A stretch of 64,000 nt of DNA, taken from NCBI RefSeq assembly GCF_000768345.1, contig NZ_AVPS01000001.1, forward strand, positions 434,001-498,000, in the 5' to 3' direction. The number at the start of each line of letters is the position of its first letter. Position 1 is the stretch's first letter. Positions 52,163 to 62,288 of the stretch are shown here, in pieces. This DNA is from Lysobacter concretionis Ko07 = DSM 16239 (lineage in GTDB: Bacteria > Pseudomonadota > Gammaproteobacteria > Xanthomonadales > Xanthomonadaceae). The position numbers and the translations under genes were made by a program. Below the pieces are notes generated by a model. It saw only the letters and a list, made by a program, of their open reading frames with translations, made no database searches and had not been told where the DNA came from.

Positions 52163-52711
52163 CTACTCTCCAATCTTGCTGATGATTAGATCTATATCTT
52201 CCTTGGAAAGAACTTGTTGGTTTGAAATGTGATTCTCGATGGTCATGTTCGTGTAGATAAATCCCCCGTCGCTTAATGGCCAATATGCGGCACTGCAAGT
52301 CGAGGTTGGTCTGTAAATGGTTCCATTTTCCTCATCGCAATCTATGTCGGCGGTGTAGAGAGTCTTCCCACCTACGATCCTCTTTTTCATCCGGTACAGC
52401 GAGATTGACGTACTTATCGTGACAAACTTGATCGACTGGACGGAGTCAGGCGAATTTTGTGTGTCAATTCCGTTTTCTATGAGGAAGTCGCTGCTTCGCG
52501 ATCTGCAAATCAGGCCTGCTTTCTTATTGTTTTGTGCAATGACGCTCAGGCATCTCGTCGCTGGGCGCCTGCTTTGGAAGGTTGCATCTTCACGGAATGT
52601 AATTCCGTGAAGTCCTGACTTGTCTGCAATGATTGCGTTCGCCTTGTCCACTTCGCACGAAAAGGCGCAAGCAGGCAGAAGGAGTACGAATGTCAGTATT
52701 CCGTTTTTCAT
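52163..52711 (-). CDS. Putative periplasmic immunity protein of the type VI effector
   Basis: 182 residues with a signal peptide (MKNGILTFVLLLPACAFSC); the cysteine at 15 could be lipidated (PAC) or the chain cut after AFS. The mature part has five or more cysteines and no domain I recognise. Its ATG overlaps the effector stop (ATGA). A small, exported, unrelated protein right after a wall-degrading effector is the usual arrangement of type VI immunity genes. The sequence is clearly AT-richer than its neighbours, suggesting transfer. The role is inferred from position only. Confidence 0.6.
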   Translation of the reverse strand: MKNGILTFVLLLPACAFSCEVDKANAIIADKSGLHGITFREDATFQSRRPATRCLSVIAQNNKKAGLICRSRSSDFLIENGIDTQNSPDSVQSIKFVTISTSISLYRMKKRIVGGKTLYTADIDCDEENGTIYRPTSTCSAAYWPLSDGGFIYTNMTIENHISNQQVLSKEDIDLIISKIGE

Positions 52712-54891
52712 AGGGTGTCCAAGAGTATGCTTCCGGCGCGCTGGGAAGCTGTGATTCTTTGAGCCAGGCCATTTGGCTCGCCAGTTGCCCTGTTTATGCC
52801 GTTTATGACCCGAGACACCGCAAAAACAGAGGCTCGGTCAATAGTGCTTGTCATGATTGCGGAGTTTATTGAGCGGAACCTGTTGCCTGCCGCTCCAGCT
52901 TCCCAATACCAACCGCCCGCATCGATGCAGTTGTATTCATTTGTGCTGAGATCTTGAGGAGTGTCTATCCTCGGTGCTCGACCGGGGCGTGGAGGGCTCC
53001 ACCACGGCGATGTGAATGTGCCTGGATCTAGCCAGGCCCGATACAACCAGTATTTCGAATAATTTTCGCGGCCGGTCAGCTGTTTCATGCCGCGGCCCCT
53101 GAATTTCGGGCCATCTCCGATTTCGATGTTGCCCAGCCTGTTTTCCAGATAGTACAAGTAATCGTTTTGATTCGCCGGAACGTAGTAACCGTCGGTTTCA
53201 GGCTGAAAGCTTGCGTGCCTGGCATTTCGATTGAAGTTTGCGGAGCCTTCCACCATCAAGGCAAACATCATCGATTCGACTGCGCCTTGGCCATAGAAGT
53301 GGGTCATCCTGATTGGAGTGTCAATCAGATATTTCCTTGCAACCCGGTTCGTGACGACCCTGTAAGTTTCCCGGATCGAATCCGGGGTTCTCCCTCTACC
53401 TTCGGTTGCCAGAGCCGTGACCGGGTAGTTGGCATCCGGGTATATCTTGGCGAGTTCGTCTCGACTCAGCCACCCGCACTTCCTGAAGTGTTCTATGAAG
53501 CGAACGGGATGGAAGTGCCAATGGGCTTCGGGCAGGCCGGTGTTGGCGTCTTCCCAGAAGCACAGTGCTTCGGCATAACGCTGGAAGTCCGGGAAATCGT
53601 TCCGGGTCAGATAGGTGCTGGATTGCGCGGTCCCACCGGGTCCCTCGCGGGTCAGCCAGTTCCAGCGCCGTGCCACGCTGCCCCGATGCCATTCGGTCGG
53701 AAACTTGGCTACCACGCCTCGCATGAATCGCTGAACCGCGTCTTGTTCCATCCGCGACCGCGCTTCAGCTTCGGTGGTGACGTGATCGTTGTTGGTATCC
53801 AGCAGGTTGCGGATGACATTCAGGCTGCAACGGCTGTCGCCGTCCTGAAAGTCCTGCAACAGGAACCAGCCAGCCCAGTGCGGGGCATCCGCATCGCTGA
53901 ATCGGGTCACGCCATCGGCGTTGAGGTTGACCCAGCCCAGCCCCGTCGGGGTCCGGATTTGTCGCCAGTGCGGCACGTCGCTGGGGTTCAATGCATCCGG
54001 ACCCAGCACTCGGCCGAAGCGCAGTAGCTCGTAGACGGCGCTATGAGCAGGAACCTGGTCGGCTCCTGCGGTTCGATAGGCTGCGACGATCCGTCCGGCA
54101 TCTCGGTACAGCTGGTATTCGGCCTCCGCTTCGATGAGCGGAGTGCCCAGCGTTGTGGCGTCGGACCGACAGGTGGTGACGGACGCACTGCCGCGTTGAT
54201 AGCGGATGCCGACAAACAGCTCCTCACCCGATGGGCTGCCTCCGGTGCCGGTGGTGTGGTTCAAAGCCGGGCGTTGAGGATAGACCGGCGTCTGTGCGGA
54301 CAGCTTGAAGTGCATATCACCAAAGACCGCATCGGTACGGCCATCGTGTCCGGTGTCGAGGTCGCCGCTGCGGCGGCCGAGCAGGCGCTCGAGATTGTCG
54401 TCGTCGCAGATGATTTCGAAATGGATCATGCCCGCTTCGCCTTCGAACATGCCGGCGCGACCGATTTCCGCCTTGCGCTGGATAGGCTGACCCTGGCGAA
54501 CGGAAGGCAGTACGCGGTTCAGGTGCATATAGATGGAAAAGAACCGCACCTGGGTTTCGGTGATGTCGGCAGCGCCGATCGCGGTGTCATGCCGGATCAC
54601 CACGCAGCCATCGTCGGTCCAGCCGTTGTAGCCAAGCACATGACTGTCGGTGTTGGCGGGCATCGTCGTGGGTGGACGGACGTACACCACCGTGCCGTCG
54701 GCGATGGCGCGCACCGGCAAACGCGTATTGTTCGCGCCCGCAGGCGCGATCAAGTGCACACCGCCATGCCATCCGAGCTTGTCGCCGACCGGGTAGCGGC
54801 CATGCGCTCCGACTCGCATCGCATCGTTCAAATACGCCGCATCGTCCGCGGTGGCGCCACGAGCGGGAAGGAAAGGTGGGCTGATGATCAT
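52708..54891 (-). CDS. Type VI effector with M23-like and GH19-type domains
   Basis: 727 residues, no signal peptide. The N-terminal part (about 36-165) resembles an M23 peptidase (WHGGVHLIAP, VRAIADGTVVYV, FFSIYMHL, GMIHFEI). The usual HxxxD is H42-GGV-H46 and the usual HxH is M155-I-H157, so it may be inactive or use a changed metal site. The C-terminal ~200 residues match GH19 chitinase/lysozyme enzymes: putative catalytic E539 (GAVESMMFALMVEGSANFN) and GDGPKFRGRGMKQLTGRENY (about 593-612). It lies 7 bp after vgrG. It probably cleaves peptidoglycan of target cells. Confidence 0.8.
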   Translation of the reverse strand: MIISPPFLPARGATADDAAYLNDAMRVGAHGRYPVGDKLGWHGGVHLIAPAGANNTRLPVRAIADGTVVYVRPPTTMPANTDSHVLGYNGWTDDGCVVIRHDTAIGAADITETQVRFFSIYMHLNRVLPSVRQGQPIQRKAEIGRAGMFEGEAGMIHFEIICDDDNLERLLGRRSGDLDTGHDGRTDAVFGDMHFKLSAQTPVYPQRPALNHTTGTGGSPSGEELFVGIRYQRGSASVTTCRSDATTLGTPLIEAEAEYQLYRDAGRIVAAYRTAGADQVPAHSAVYELLRFGRVLGPDALNPSDVPHWRQIRTPTGLGWVNLNADGVTRFSDADAPHWAGWFLLQDFQDGDSRCSLNVIRNLLDTNNDHVTTEAEARSRMEQDAVQRFMRGVVAKFPTEWHRGSVARRWNWLTREGPGGTAQSSTYLTRNDFPDFQRYAEALCFWEDANTGLPEAHWHFHPVRFIEHFRKCGWLSRDELAKIYPDANYPVTALATEGRGRTPDSIRETYRVVTNRVARKYLIDTPIRMTHFYGQGAVESMMFALMVEGSANFNRNARHASFQPETDGYYVPANQNDYLYYLENRLGNIEIGDGPKFRGRGMKQLTGRENYSKYWLYRAWLDPGTFTSPWWSPPRPGRAPRIDTPQDLSTNEYNCIDAGGWYWEAGAAGNRFRSINSAIMTSTIDRASVFAVSRVINGINRATGEPNGLAQRITASQRAGSILLDTL

Positions 54892-54898
54892 GGGCTCT

Positions 54899-57514
54899 CT
54901 ACCTTGAGAAGGAGACTTTCCTTTTGACGCGTGTCGTGCCGTGGGGAAGCAGGTCGATTTCCGCCGCGGTGCTCTCCCCGCCCTTGAACGGCATTTCGCC
55001 GGCCTTCACCGTGAACTCCCCCGGGCACGCGAACCTGATGTCGCCGCCTTCCAGGGTGATCCGGGTCTGGCCGGCCTGGAGGACGATCTTCTCTTTTGCC
55101 AACACGTCGATGCGGTTGTCGGTGGCGGTGAGGGTCACGCTCCGGTCGGCGAGCAGCTCCAGCGGGCCGGTGTGGGCCTGCAGGCTCAGCGGGCCATTGG
55201 CGGCGATGGCTTTGAGCGGGCCTTTCCGGGCGAACAGGGCGAGGTGGCCGCCGCTGACGCCGGCGAAGGTGTGGCCGGCGGCGAGGTGGGCGTCGTGCTG
55301 GCTGGTGAGGTGGGTGTTGCCGCTGGCGTAGGCGAGGGCGCTGTTGGGGGTGGTCAGGGCGATGGCATCGGGGCTTTCCATCAGCAGCAGTGGTTTGGCG
55401 AAGCGTTCGACCGGCGCTCCGCCGTGACGTTGGTCGCCATGCGGTGTGGTGGCTGGCTGGCCGTTGCCCCGGCCCTCGTGGCGGCCGTCCTGTCCGGGGT
55501 CGATTGCCTTGATCAGATCGGTCTGGGCTGCATTGGCGGACAGCGCGGCGACCTCGCTGGCGTCGGCGGCGTCGCTCAGAGCCTGGGCGGTGTGTTCGGC
55601 GCCCTTGAGTTGGGCGACGGCCTCAGCGATGTCGAACTGAGTCGAAGCGGCGCCGCTACGCGCAGTCGCGGATAGCAGCACGCCCTGTCCGGCACGCAGA
55701 TTGGCCCAGCCCAGGGTCGCGAGGTCGAAGCCCTGGCCGCGCAGGCCGCCGCGCCGCTGGTTGTCGTGATCGATCAGGTAGCCCAGCTCCAGCCGGCTGT
55801 CGGCGAGGCTGGTGTGCAGGCGCTGGCGCAGCTGGCCGGGGGCATCGTCGAGCAGCCAGTGCTGGGTGCCGCTGCCGTCCAGGCTCTGGCTGTGCAGGCC
55901 GCTGACGGTGCCGGGGTGGTTGCTGGCGTCGGCGAGAGCGAACGGCGGTGAGACTTCGCCGTTGTAGAGCTGCCCGACGATCACGGGCTGGTCGATGTCG
56001 CCATGCAAAAACTCCACCAGCACTTCGCTGCCGACCCGCGGCAGGGCATGGCTGCCCCAGTTGGGGCCGGCCTGCCATTCGGCGACGCGGACCCAGGTGC
56101 CGGAGGTATGGTCGCCGGGGGCGTGGCCATCGGGGTGGGCGCTGGAGCCGGTGTCGAGCAGGCCGCCGCGGTTGGGCCGTACGCCGCGTTGCCACGGGAA
56201 CTGGATGCGGACCTGGTGGTCGCGGGTGGACGTGATGGCCGCGTCCGGCAAGCCGACGACGCGGGCGGTTTGCAGGCCCGGCGCGGTGGGTTTGAAACGC
56301 GAGGTCGGCACGATGGGCGTGTCGGCGGCGACGGCGAGGAAACGGTTGCGGTAGCTGCCGCGCTCGACGGAGCCGGCCGGGTCGAGCAGTGCGGTGATGC
56401 CGTTGTCCAGGTTGTTGGCGGCCACGTGTTCGACCGCCACGGGGATGAATCGCTGGCCGTCCAGATCGGGGTGCTGGGTCAGGGTGAAGGCCAGGCTCGG
56501 CGCGAGACCGCGGGCGCTGCCCGCGCCGGCATGCAGGCGTTGCGGCAGGCGCAGGGCGTCGAGCTGCGGTCCGGTCGTGCGTTCGGCGTGCTCGCGCCGG
56601 GCGAAGCGGCTGGCGCGCGGGACGGTGTAGACCTCGCGTGTGGGCAGGTGCGGGCCGGCCGGGTCGGCGGTCAGGGTCGCCGCGGTCGCCTGGACGTGTC
56701 CGGGTTGCCAGCTGGCGGTGGTGAAGGCGTTCGCGGTCGTCTGGCGCTGCTCGGTGAAATGACTGATCGCATCGCGCGACTCGGTGGCATCGATGCGGTG
56801 GAAACGCACGCGATCCGGGCTGGATGCGGGAGCTTCGGCGTCGCGGTCGAAGATCACCAGCGTGTGCGCGTGCACGCCCGCCGATGCCCCTTCTGTCACG
56901 TTGTTGAGGGTGTGCTCGAAACGCCAGGCCAGGCCAGCATCGGCGAGCAGGCGGAACACGAAAGCGTGGTCGCTCTCGCGGTACTGGGTGGTGATCGGAA
57001 AGCTCGGCAGCGACCGGGCTGCATCCACCCGCCAGACCGCTTGCGGGTAGTCGGTGAGAACCCGCTCGATCACGCCCAGCGCATCCAGGTCCTGGAACAC
57101 CAGGGCATTGCGGCGCAGTCTCAGGAATGCCGTCCACGGCTCCATCGTCAGCCGGTAGCGGGCCAGCCCGCCGTCGCTGCCCAAGGCCGCGACCCGGGTG
57201 CAGTGGCCGTGCCAGTGGCGGCGGGAGCCGGATGTGCTCGGCAACCCGTTGGCATCGGCAGGCTGCTGCAGCCGCAGCGAGAGCGGCCGGCCGAGCAGTG
57301 GTTTCGTGTCGAGGAAGGCCGAGGTCGAGAGGCAGTCGATCTCGAAGTGGAAATCCTCGCAGACCGCTTCGCGACCGCGGAAGCGCTCGACCACCAGCGC
57401 GTCGGGCAGTGCGGTGTCGATTCCAGGCGTGCTGATCTGGATCAGGCGTTGGTGTTGCAGCCCCGCCAGCAGGTGCCGGGTAGACGAGGCGAGCGACTGG
57501 ATATCCGTATCCAT
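54899..57514 (-). CDS. vgrG: Type VI secretion spike protein VgrG
   Basis: Trimeric tip of the type VI tail tube, here probably carrying the downstream effector. 871 residues: the gp27/gp5-like head (about 1-560, including the gp5 OB-fold region QIRFPWQRG-like VRIQFPWQRGVRPN and GDIDQPVIVGQLYNGE), then a coiled, Ala-rich linker (about 660-730), and a C-terminal DUF2345 beta-helix (SGGHLALFARKGPLKAIAAN onward). ATG 57514 (MDTDIQSLAS) is preferred; 57523 is possible. No other type VI gene is in the window. Confidence 0.92.
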   Translation of the reverse strand: MDTDIQSLASSTRHLLAGLQHQRLIQISTPGIDTALPDALVVERFRGREAVCEDFHFEIDCLSTSAFLDTKPLLGRPLSLRLQQPADANGLPSTSGSRRHWHGHCTRVAALGSDGGLARYRLTMEPWTAFLRLRRNALVFQDLDALGVIERVLTDYPQAVWRVDAARSLPSFPITTQYRESDHAFVFRLLADAGLAWRFEHTLNNVTEGASAGVHAHTLVIFDRDAEAPASSPDRVRFHRIDATESRDAISHFTEQRQTTANAFTTASWQPGHVQATAATLTADPAGPHLPTREVYTVPRASRFARREHAERTTGPQLDALRLPQRLHAGAGSARGLAPSLAFTLTQHPDLDGQRFIPVAVEHVAANNLDNGITALLDPAGSVERGSYRNRFLAVAADTPIVPTSRFKPTAPGLQTARVVGLPDAAITSTRDHQVRIQFPWQRGVRPNRGGLLDTGSSAHPDGHAPGDHTSGTWVRVAEWQAGPNWGSHALPRVGSEVLVEFLHGDIDQPVIVGQLYNGEVSPPFALADASNHPGTVSGLHSQSLDGSGTQHWLLDDAPGQLRQRLHTSLADSRLELGYLIDHDNQRRGGLRGQGFDLATLGWANLRAGQGVLLSATARSGAASTQFDIAEAVAQLKGAEHTAQALSDAADASEVAALSANAAQTDLIKAIDPGQDGRHEGRGNGQPATTPHGDQRHGGAPVERFAKPLLLMESPDAIALTTPNSALAYASGNTHLTSQHDAHLAAGHTFAGVSGGHLALFARKGPLKAIAANGPLSLQAHTGPLELLADRSVTLTATDNRIDVLAKEKIVLQAGQTRITLEGGDIRFACPGEFTVKAGEMPFKGGESTAAEIDLLPHGTTRVKRKVSFSR

Positions 57515-57648
57515 GGGGTCCATCCCATTCCATTGGTTGGCACGTGCCCGCGACTCCGGCGGGCCGGTTTTGCCGGTGCGGTCCGGCAACGGCCGCGACA
57601 GGTTAGCACCTTGCTACGGCGGCCGAGATGCCCGGCCGCGGGGCGGGA

Positions 57649-59127
57649 TCAGTCGATTCCGAGCTTCTTCAGCTTGTAGCGCAGCGCGCGGAAGGTGATG
57701 CCCAGCGCGGCGGCGGTGCGGGTCTTGTTGTAGCGGTTTTCCTGCAGGGCGTGCTGGATGGCGGCGCGCTCGATCTCCTCGATGTAGGAGGGCAGGGCGC
57801 TGGTGGCGGTGTCGCGCGGGTCGATCGTGCGCGGGTCGATGCCGGCCGCGGCGGCAGCGGCCTGGGGGGTGTGCGGCGGCTGTGGGCTGTTGCCGGGTAC
57901 GGGGTGGTGTGTGGTGGTGGCGAACGGGCCGGTGCTCAGCGGCGGCGTGCCATGCGACGAGGCAATTGCCGGGTGGTTCGGCAGGCGCAGGTCGTGGGCG
58001 TCGAGGTGGTCGCCGTCGGCCAGGGCCAGGGCGCGCTCGAGGATGTTTTCCAGCTCGCGCACGTTGCCCGGGAAGGCGTAATGGCGGAGCGCCTCGACCG
58101 CATCGCCGGACAGGCTCGGAGCGGGGCGGTCGAGGTCGGCGGCCAGCCGCTGGAGGATCTTCGCGCACAGGCCGGGCAGGTCTTCCAGACGCTCGCGCAG
58201 CGGCGGCACGCGCAGTTCGATGACGTTGATGCGGTAGTAGAGGTCCTGCCGGAAGCGGCCATCGGCCACCATCGCGGCGAGGTTCTTGTGGGTGGCCGAC
58301 AGGATGCGCACGTCGACCACGATCTCGGCATTGGCGCCGACCGGCTTGATCGACTTTTCCTGGATCGCGCGCAGCAGCTTGACCTGCATTGCCAGCGGCA
58401 GTTCGGCGACCTCGTCCAGGAACAGGGTGCCGCCGTCGGCGCTCTGGAACAGGCCGGGCTTGTCGGCATGGGCGCCGGTGAAGCTGCCCTTCTTGTGGCC
58501 GAAGAACTCGCTTTCCATCAGCTCCGATGGAATCGCGCCGCAGTTGACCGGCACGAACGGGCCGGTGGCGCGGCCGCCTTCGGAGTGGATCGTGCGGGCG
58601 ACCAGTTCCTTGCCCACGCCGGATTCGCCGGCGATATAGACCGGGGCCTGGCTGCGGGCGACCTTGGCGATGGTCTGGCGCAGCTGCTCCATCGCGGGCG
58701 ACTCGCCGTACAGGCGGGTGGCGACCGTGTCCGGGCTGTGGACGACGGCGGGCTTTTCCTTCAGCTCCAGCGCATGGCGGACCAGGTCGCGCAGCACGGA
58801 CAGCTCGACCGGCTTGGCGACGAAGTCGAACGCGCCGGCCTTGAGGGCTTCCACCGCGGCGTCGACGTTGCCGAACGCGGTGATCATCGCGACCGGGGTC
58901 TGGGGGTGCTGCTGGCTGATTTCGGCGATCAGGTCGATGCCCGAGCCGTCCGGCAGGCGCATGTCGGTCAGGCACAGGTCGTACCTGTTGCGTGCCAGCT
59001 GGGCCCGGGCGTCGGACAGGCTGGATGCGGTATCGCACCGCAGGCCCATGCGGCCAAGGGTCATGACCAGCAATTCGCGGATGTCCCGCTCGTCGTCGAC
59101 CACCAATGCACTACGTGTCTCAGCCAT
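57649..59127 (-). CDS. pilR: Type IV pilus two-component response regulator PilR
   Basis: NtrC-type activator of sigma-54 transcription of pilA. Receiver domain (5-120) with phosphorylation site D55 (LCLTDMRLPD); AAA+ domain with Walker A GESGVGKE and the sigma-54-contacting loop as GSFTGA rather than GAFTGA; Fis-type HTH at the C-terminus (NKTRTAAALGITFRALRYKLKKLGI). A Pro/Thr/Ala-rich linker precedes the HTH. 492 residues. ATG 59127 was chosen because GGAGG lies 5 nt upstream; a GTG four codons earlier is less likely. Confidence 0.95.
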   Translation of the reverse strand: MAETRSALVVDDERDIRELLVMTLGRMGLRCDTASSLSDARAQLARNRYDLCLTDMRLPDGSGIDLIAEISQQHPQTPVAMITAFGNVDAAVEALKAGAFDFVAKPVELSVLRDLVRHALELKEKPAVVHSPDTVATRLYGESPAMEQLRQTIAKVARSQAPVYIAGESGVGKELVARTIHSEGGRATGPFVPVNCGAIPSELMESEFFGHKKGSFTGAHADKPGLFQSADGGTLFLDEVAELPLAMQVKLLRAIQEKSIKPVGANAEIVVDVRILSATHKNLAAMVADGRFRQDLYYRINVIELRVPPLRERLEDLPGLCAKILQRLAADLDRPAPSLSGDAVEALRHYAFPGNVRELENILERALALADGDHLDAHDLRLPNHPAIASSHGTPPLSTGPFATTTHHPVPGNSPQPPHTPQAAAAAAGIDPRTIDPRDTATSALPSYIEEIERAAIQHALQENRYNKTRTAAALGITFRALRYKLKKLGID

Positions 59128-59170
59128 CCGATCCTCCACTCATCGCGCTAGCTTAAGCGATCGGGTCCGG

Positions 59171-60811
59171 TCAAGGCAGAGGGGCTTCGCGCGGCATGGG
59201 CACGCTCTTGCGGGCGGAGGTGGAGGACAGGCGGATGCGGAAACAGCTGCCGCCGGCCGGCAGGGAGACGTAATCGAGCGAGGCCTGGTTGGCGCGGGCC
59301 AGCTCGCGGGCGATGTACAGGCCCAGTCCGGTGCCGTGGCCGGAGGTGGTGAAGAACGGGCGGAACAACTGCTGGGCGACGCGCTCGGGAATGCCGGGGC
59401 CGTGGTCGATCACGTCGATGTTGGGCTGCTGGTAGTGATCCAGGTGCACGTGCAGGGTCACCCGCGCGGGCTGGCCGGGGATGCGGCCGTAGGTGAGTGC
59501 GTTGTGGACGAGCACGGTGAGGATCTGGTGCAGCTGGCGCGAGTCGACCAGTGCGGGCACGCGCGGGAGCGTGGCGCTGGCCAGCAGGCTGTCTTCCTCC
59601 AGCGGATGGCCGGCGCGGTAGTCGTCGACGAAATGCCGGGTCAGTGCGACCAGGTCGACGTAGTCGGGCTTGGCCGGTTCGCGCCGGGCCAGGCCGAGCA
59701 CGTTTTCGACGATGCCGTTCATGCGCTGGCCCTGCTGGCGGATGATCTGCAGCAGGCGGCGGTCGGCGGTGGCGATGTCGTCGGACTCTTCCAGCAACTG
59801 GACCGCGTAGTTGATCGCGGCCAGCGGGTTGCGGATCTCGTGGGCGAGGCTGGCGGAAAACCGGCCCAGGGTGGCCAGCGTCATCGACTCCGCGCGGCGC
59901 GACAGCAGCGAGGTGTCGTCGAGGAAGATCAGGGTGTGGTCGCTGCCGGCGAGCAGGCGGGTGAAGCGCGGCACCACGTCGTTCTGGTCGCTGGCCACCT
60001 GCAGCGGCGTCTCGTCGACCTGGCCATGCTCGCGCCAGGCGGTCAGGCGGCGGGCGAGCTCGGGCAGCGCCACGCCCAGGTCGCGGTGGCCGTCGCCGGC
60101 ATCGCCCAGCAGCAGGGTCGAGGCCTCGTTGGCCAGCTGCACCCGGTTGTGGCCGTCGACCAGCAGCACGCCGGTGCGCAGGCGGCGGATGATCAGCTCG
60201 TTGACCTCGGTCAGGTGCGCGGTCTGGACCCCGCGGGTTTCGGCCAGGTCGTAGCTGTCGCGCATCTGCCGGCCGAGGATGCTGGTGATGGTCGCGGTGG
60301 CGAGGTAGCCGACGGCGAACATCAGCGGTTCGGCGATCGTGCGGTCGCTGCCCTCCAGCGCGACGCTCCACAGGTGCTCGCCGACGATGCCGGCCACCGC
60401 CACCAGCGCCACACCCAGTCCCAGCCGTGTCGGCAGCAGCAGCGCCGCCGCGCCGACGTTGAACATCAGCATCAGCGCGATGCCGGTGCCGGCGGCGGGA
60501 ATCGTGTGGATGGCCAGGATGCCGAAGAACAGGTCGCCCGCGATGCCGGCCAGCGCCTGCCCGCGGAGCTCGCCGCGGCGGCCGAACAGGAACAGCAGCG
60601 CGGCCAGGAACAGGTAGGAAATGGCGACCGCGCGGGCGACCAGCTCGTGCCGCGGCCCCTCGATCATGTCCGCGACCGGGCCGAACAGCACCAGGATCAG
60701 CATCGATGCTTCAAGCAGGCGGTACAGCGTGTAGAAGTAGAGTTCGCGTCGCAGGGCGCTGTCGGCGTCGTCGGGGGCGATATTGGCGGCGTTGGCTGGC
60801 GGCAAAAGCAT
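59171..60811 (-). CDS. pilS: Type IV pilus sensor histidine kinase PilS
   Basis: Partner kinase of PilR that senses pilin levels in the membrane. Six membrane segments lie in residues ~30-190, followed by a PAS-like region and the H-box SLAHEIRNPLAAI with H324. The ATPase domain shows VHNALTYGR (N box), VIDHGPGIP and GTGLGLYIARELA. 546 residues. ATG 60811 begins MLLPPANAAN. 43 bp separate it from pilR. Confidence 0.95.
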   Translation of the reverse strand: MLLPPANAANIAPDDADSALRRELYFYTLYRLLEASMLILVLFGPVADMIEGPRHELVARAVAISYLFLAALLFLFGRRGELRGQALAGIAGDLFFGILAIHTIPAAGTGIALMLMFNVGAAALLLPTRLGLGVALVAVAGIVGEHLWSVALEGSDRTIAEPLMFAVGYLATATITSILGRQMRDSYDLAETRGVQTAHLTEVNELIIRRLRTGVLLVDGHNRVQLANEASTLLLGDAGDGHRDLGVALPELARRLTAWREHGQVDETPLQVASDQNDVVPRFTRLLAGSDHTLIFLDDTSLLSRRAESMTLATLGRFSASLAHEIRNPLAAINYAVQLLEESDDIATADRRLLQIIRQQGQRMNGIVENVLGLARREPAKPDYVDLVALTRHFVDDYRAGHPLEEDSLLASATLPRVPALVDSRQLHQILTVLVHNALTYGRIPGQPARVTLHVHLDHYQQPNIDVIDHGPGIPERVAQQLFRPFFTTSGHGTGLGLYIARELARANQASLDYVSLPAGGSCFRIRLSSTSARKSVPMPREAPLP

Positions 60812-60847
60812 GTATCCCCATGGATCCCTGCCGGAGTATAGGCACAC

Positions 60848-60920
60848 GCAGGAGCGACGTAAGTCGCGATCACGACGCAACCCGATTTCGCCGTGCGATC
60901 GCGACTTACGTCGCTCCTAC
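60848..60920. repeat. Inverted pair of REPs (BIME-like)
   Basis: A plus REP (GCAGGAGCGACGTAAGTCGC at 60848) and a minus REP (ending GACTTACGTCGCTCCTAC at 60920) face each other across ~26 bp. Their arms can also pair with each other to make one long hairpin. Located between the divergent pilS and sucC. Confidence 0.8.
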
Positions 60921-60994
60921 AGGGGGGGCGGGGTCGCCGCGGGCGAAATTGCACGGCCCCGGGACACCTGCCGGACGGCTGGCGACCCCGGGTT

Positions 60995-61023
60995 TTGCCG
61001 GACCGCTCCCGATCGGCGACAAT
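60995..61023 (+). promoter_or_regulatory. Probable sucC promoter
   Basis: TTGCCG (60995-61000) and GACAAT (61018-61023) with a 17-bp spacer, each matching the sigma-70 consensus at 4 of 6 positions. It would give a leader of about 68 nt. Confidence 0.5.
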
Positions 61024-61097
61024 GCCCGGCCCCATCGCGCCCGCGCCGCTTGTCGGTCGCCTCCGCATGGGATGTCTTCCACTCCCCTCGGTGACGC

Positions 61098-62258
61098 ATG
61101 AATTTTCACGAATATCAGGCAAAGCAGCTGTTTGCCGACTACGGCATCGCGGTGCCGGCCGGGCGCCTCGCGCGCACTCCTGAAGAAGCGGTCGAAGCCG
61201 CCAAGTCCATCCCCGGCGATCTGTGGGTGGTCAAGGCGCAGATCCACGCGGGCGGCCGCGGCAAGGCCGGCGGCGTGAAGCTCGCCCGGTCGTACGACGA
61301 GGTCAAGCAGTACACCCAGGCAATGCTGGGCACCTCGATGGCGACCTACCAGACCGCCGGCGTCGAGCTGCCGATCGACTCGGTGCTGATCTGCGAAGGC
61401 ACCGACATCGACAAGGAGCTGTACCTGTCGGTGCTGGTCGACCGCAGCACGCGCAGCGTGACCTTCATCGCCTCCGCCGAAGGCGGCATGGACATCGAGC
61501 AGGTCGCGGCCGAGAAGCCCGAGGCGATCAAGACCGTCCACGTCAACTACGTGGAAGGCCTGCAGCCGTACCAGTGCCGCGCACTCGGCTTCGAGATGGG
61601 GCTGACCGCGAAGCAGACCAATCAGCTGACCAAGATCATGATGGGTCTGTTCAAGCTGTTCCACGAGAAGGACCTGGCGCTGGTTGAACTGAACCCGCTG
61701 GCGATCCTGACCAACGGCGATCTGGCGGTGCTCGACGGCAAGGTCGATTCCGACGACAACGCGACCTACCGCCACCCCGACCTGGCCGCGATGCGCGACA
61801 TCCGCCAGGAGGACGAGACCGAGGTCAAGGCAAGCCAGCACGACCTGAACTACGTGACCATGGACGGCAACATCGGCTGCATGGTCAACGGCGCGGGCCT
61901 GGCGATGGCGACGATGGACGTGATCAAGCTGGAAGGCGGCGAGCCGGCGAACTTCCTGGACGTGGGCGGCGGCGCCACCAAGGAGCGCGTGACCGAGGCG
62001 TTCAAGCTGATCCTGTCGAGCGACAAGGTGAAGGCGATCTTCGTCAACATCTTCGGCGGCATCGTGCGCTGCGACATGATCGCCGAAGGCATCATCGAGG
62101 CGGTCAAGGAAGTCGACGTCAAGGTGCCGGTGATCGTGCGCCTGGAAGGCACCAACGTCGAAGCCGGCAAGGCGCTGCTGAAGAACTCCGGCCTGGCGAT
62201 CACTTCCGCCGATGACATCAACGATGGCGCCCGCAAGGCTGTCGCCGCCGTCGCCTGA
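61098..62258 (+). CDS. sucC: Succinyl-CoA synthetase beta subunit
   Basis: The ATP-grasp subunit of the TCA-cycle enzyme that makes succinate and NTP from succinyl-CoA. [20 protein letters not shown] opens the protein; [18 protein letters not shown] and the C-terminal [16 protein letters not shown] and [12 protein letters not shown] are intact. 386 residues, usual length. sucD follows after 124 bp containing a REP pair. Confidence 0.97.
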   Translation: MNFHEYQAKQLFADYGIAVPAGRLARTPEEAVEAAKSIPGDLWVVKAQIHAGGRGKAGGVKLARSYDEVKQYTQAMLGTSMATYQTAGVELPIDSVLICEGTDIDKELYLSVLVDRSTRSVTFIASAEGGMDIEQVAAEKPEAIKTVHVNYVEGLQPYQCRALGFEMGLTAKQTNQLTKIMMGLFKLFHEKDLALVELNPLAILTNGDLAVLDGKVDSDDNATYRHPDLAAMRDIRQEDETEVKASQHDLNYVTMDGNIGCMVNGAGLAMATMDVIKLEGGEPANFLDVGGGATKERVTEAFKLILSSDKVKAIFVNIFGGIVRCDMIAEGIIEAVKEVDVKVPVIVRLEGTNVEAGKALLKNSGLAITSADDINDGARKAVAAVA

Positions 62259-62288
62259 TCCCTTAATCAGCTACCTGACGGTTTCGTT

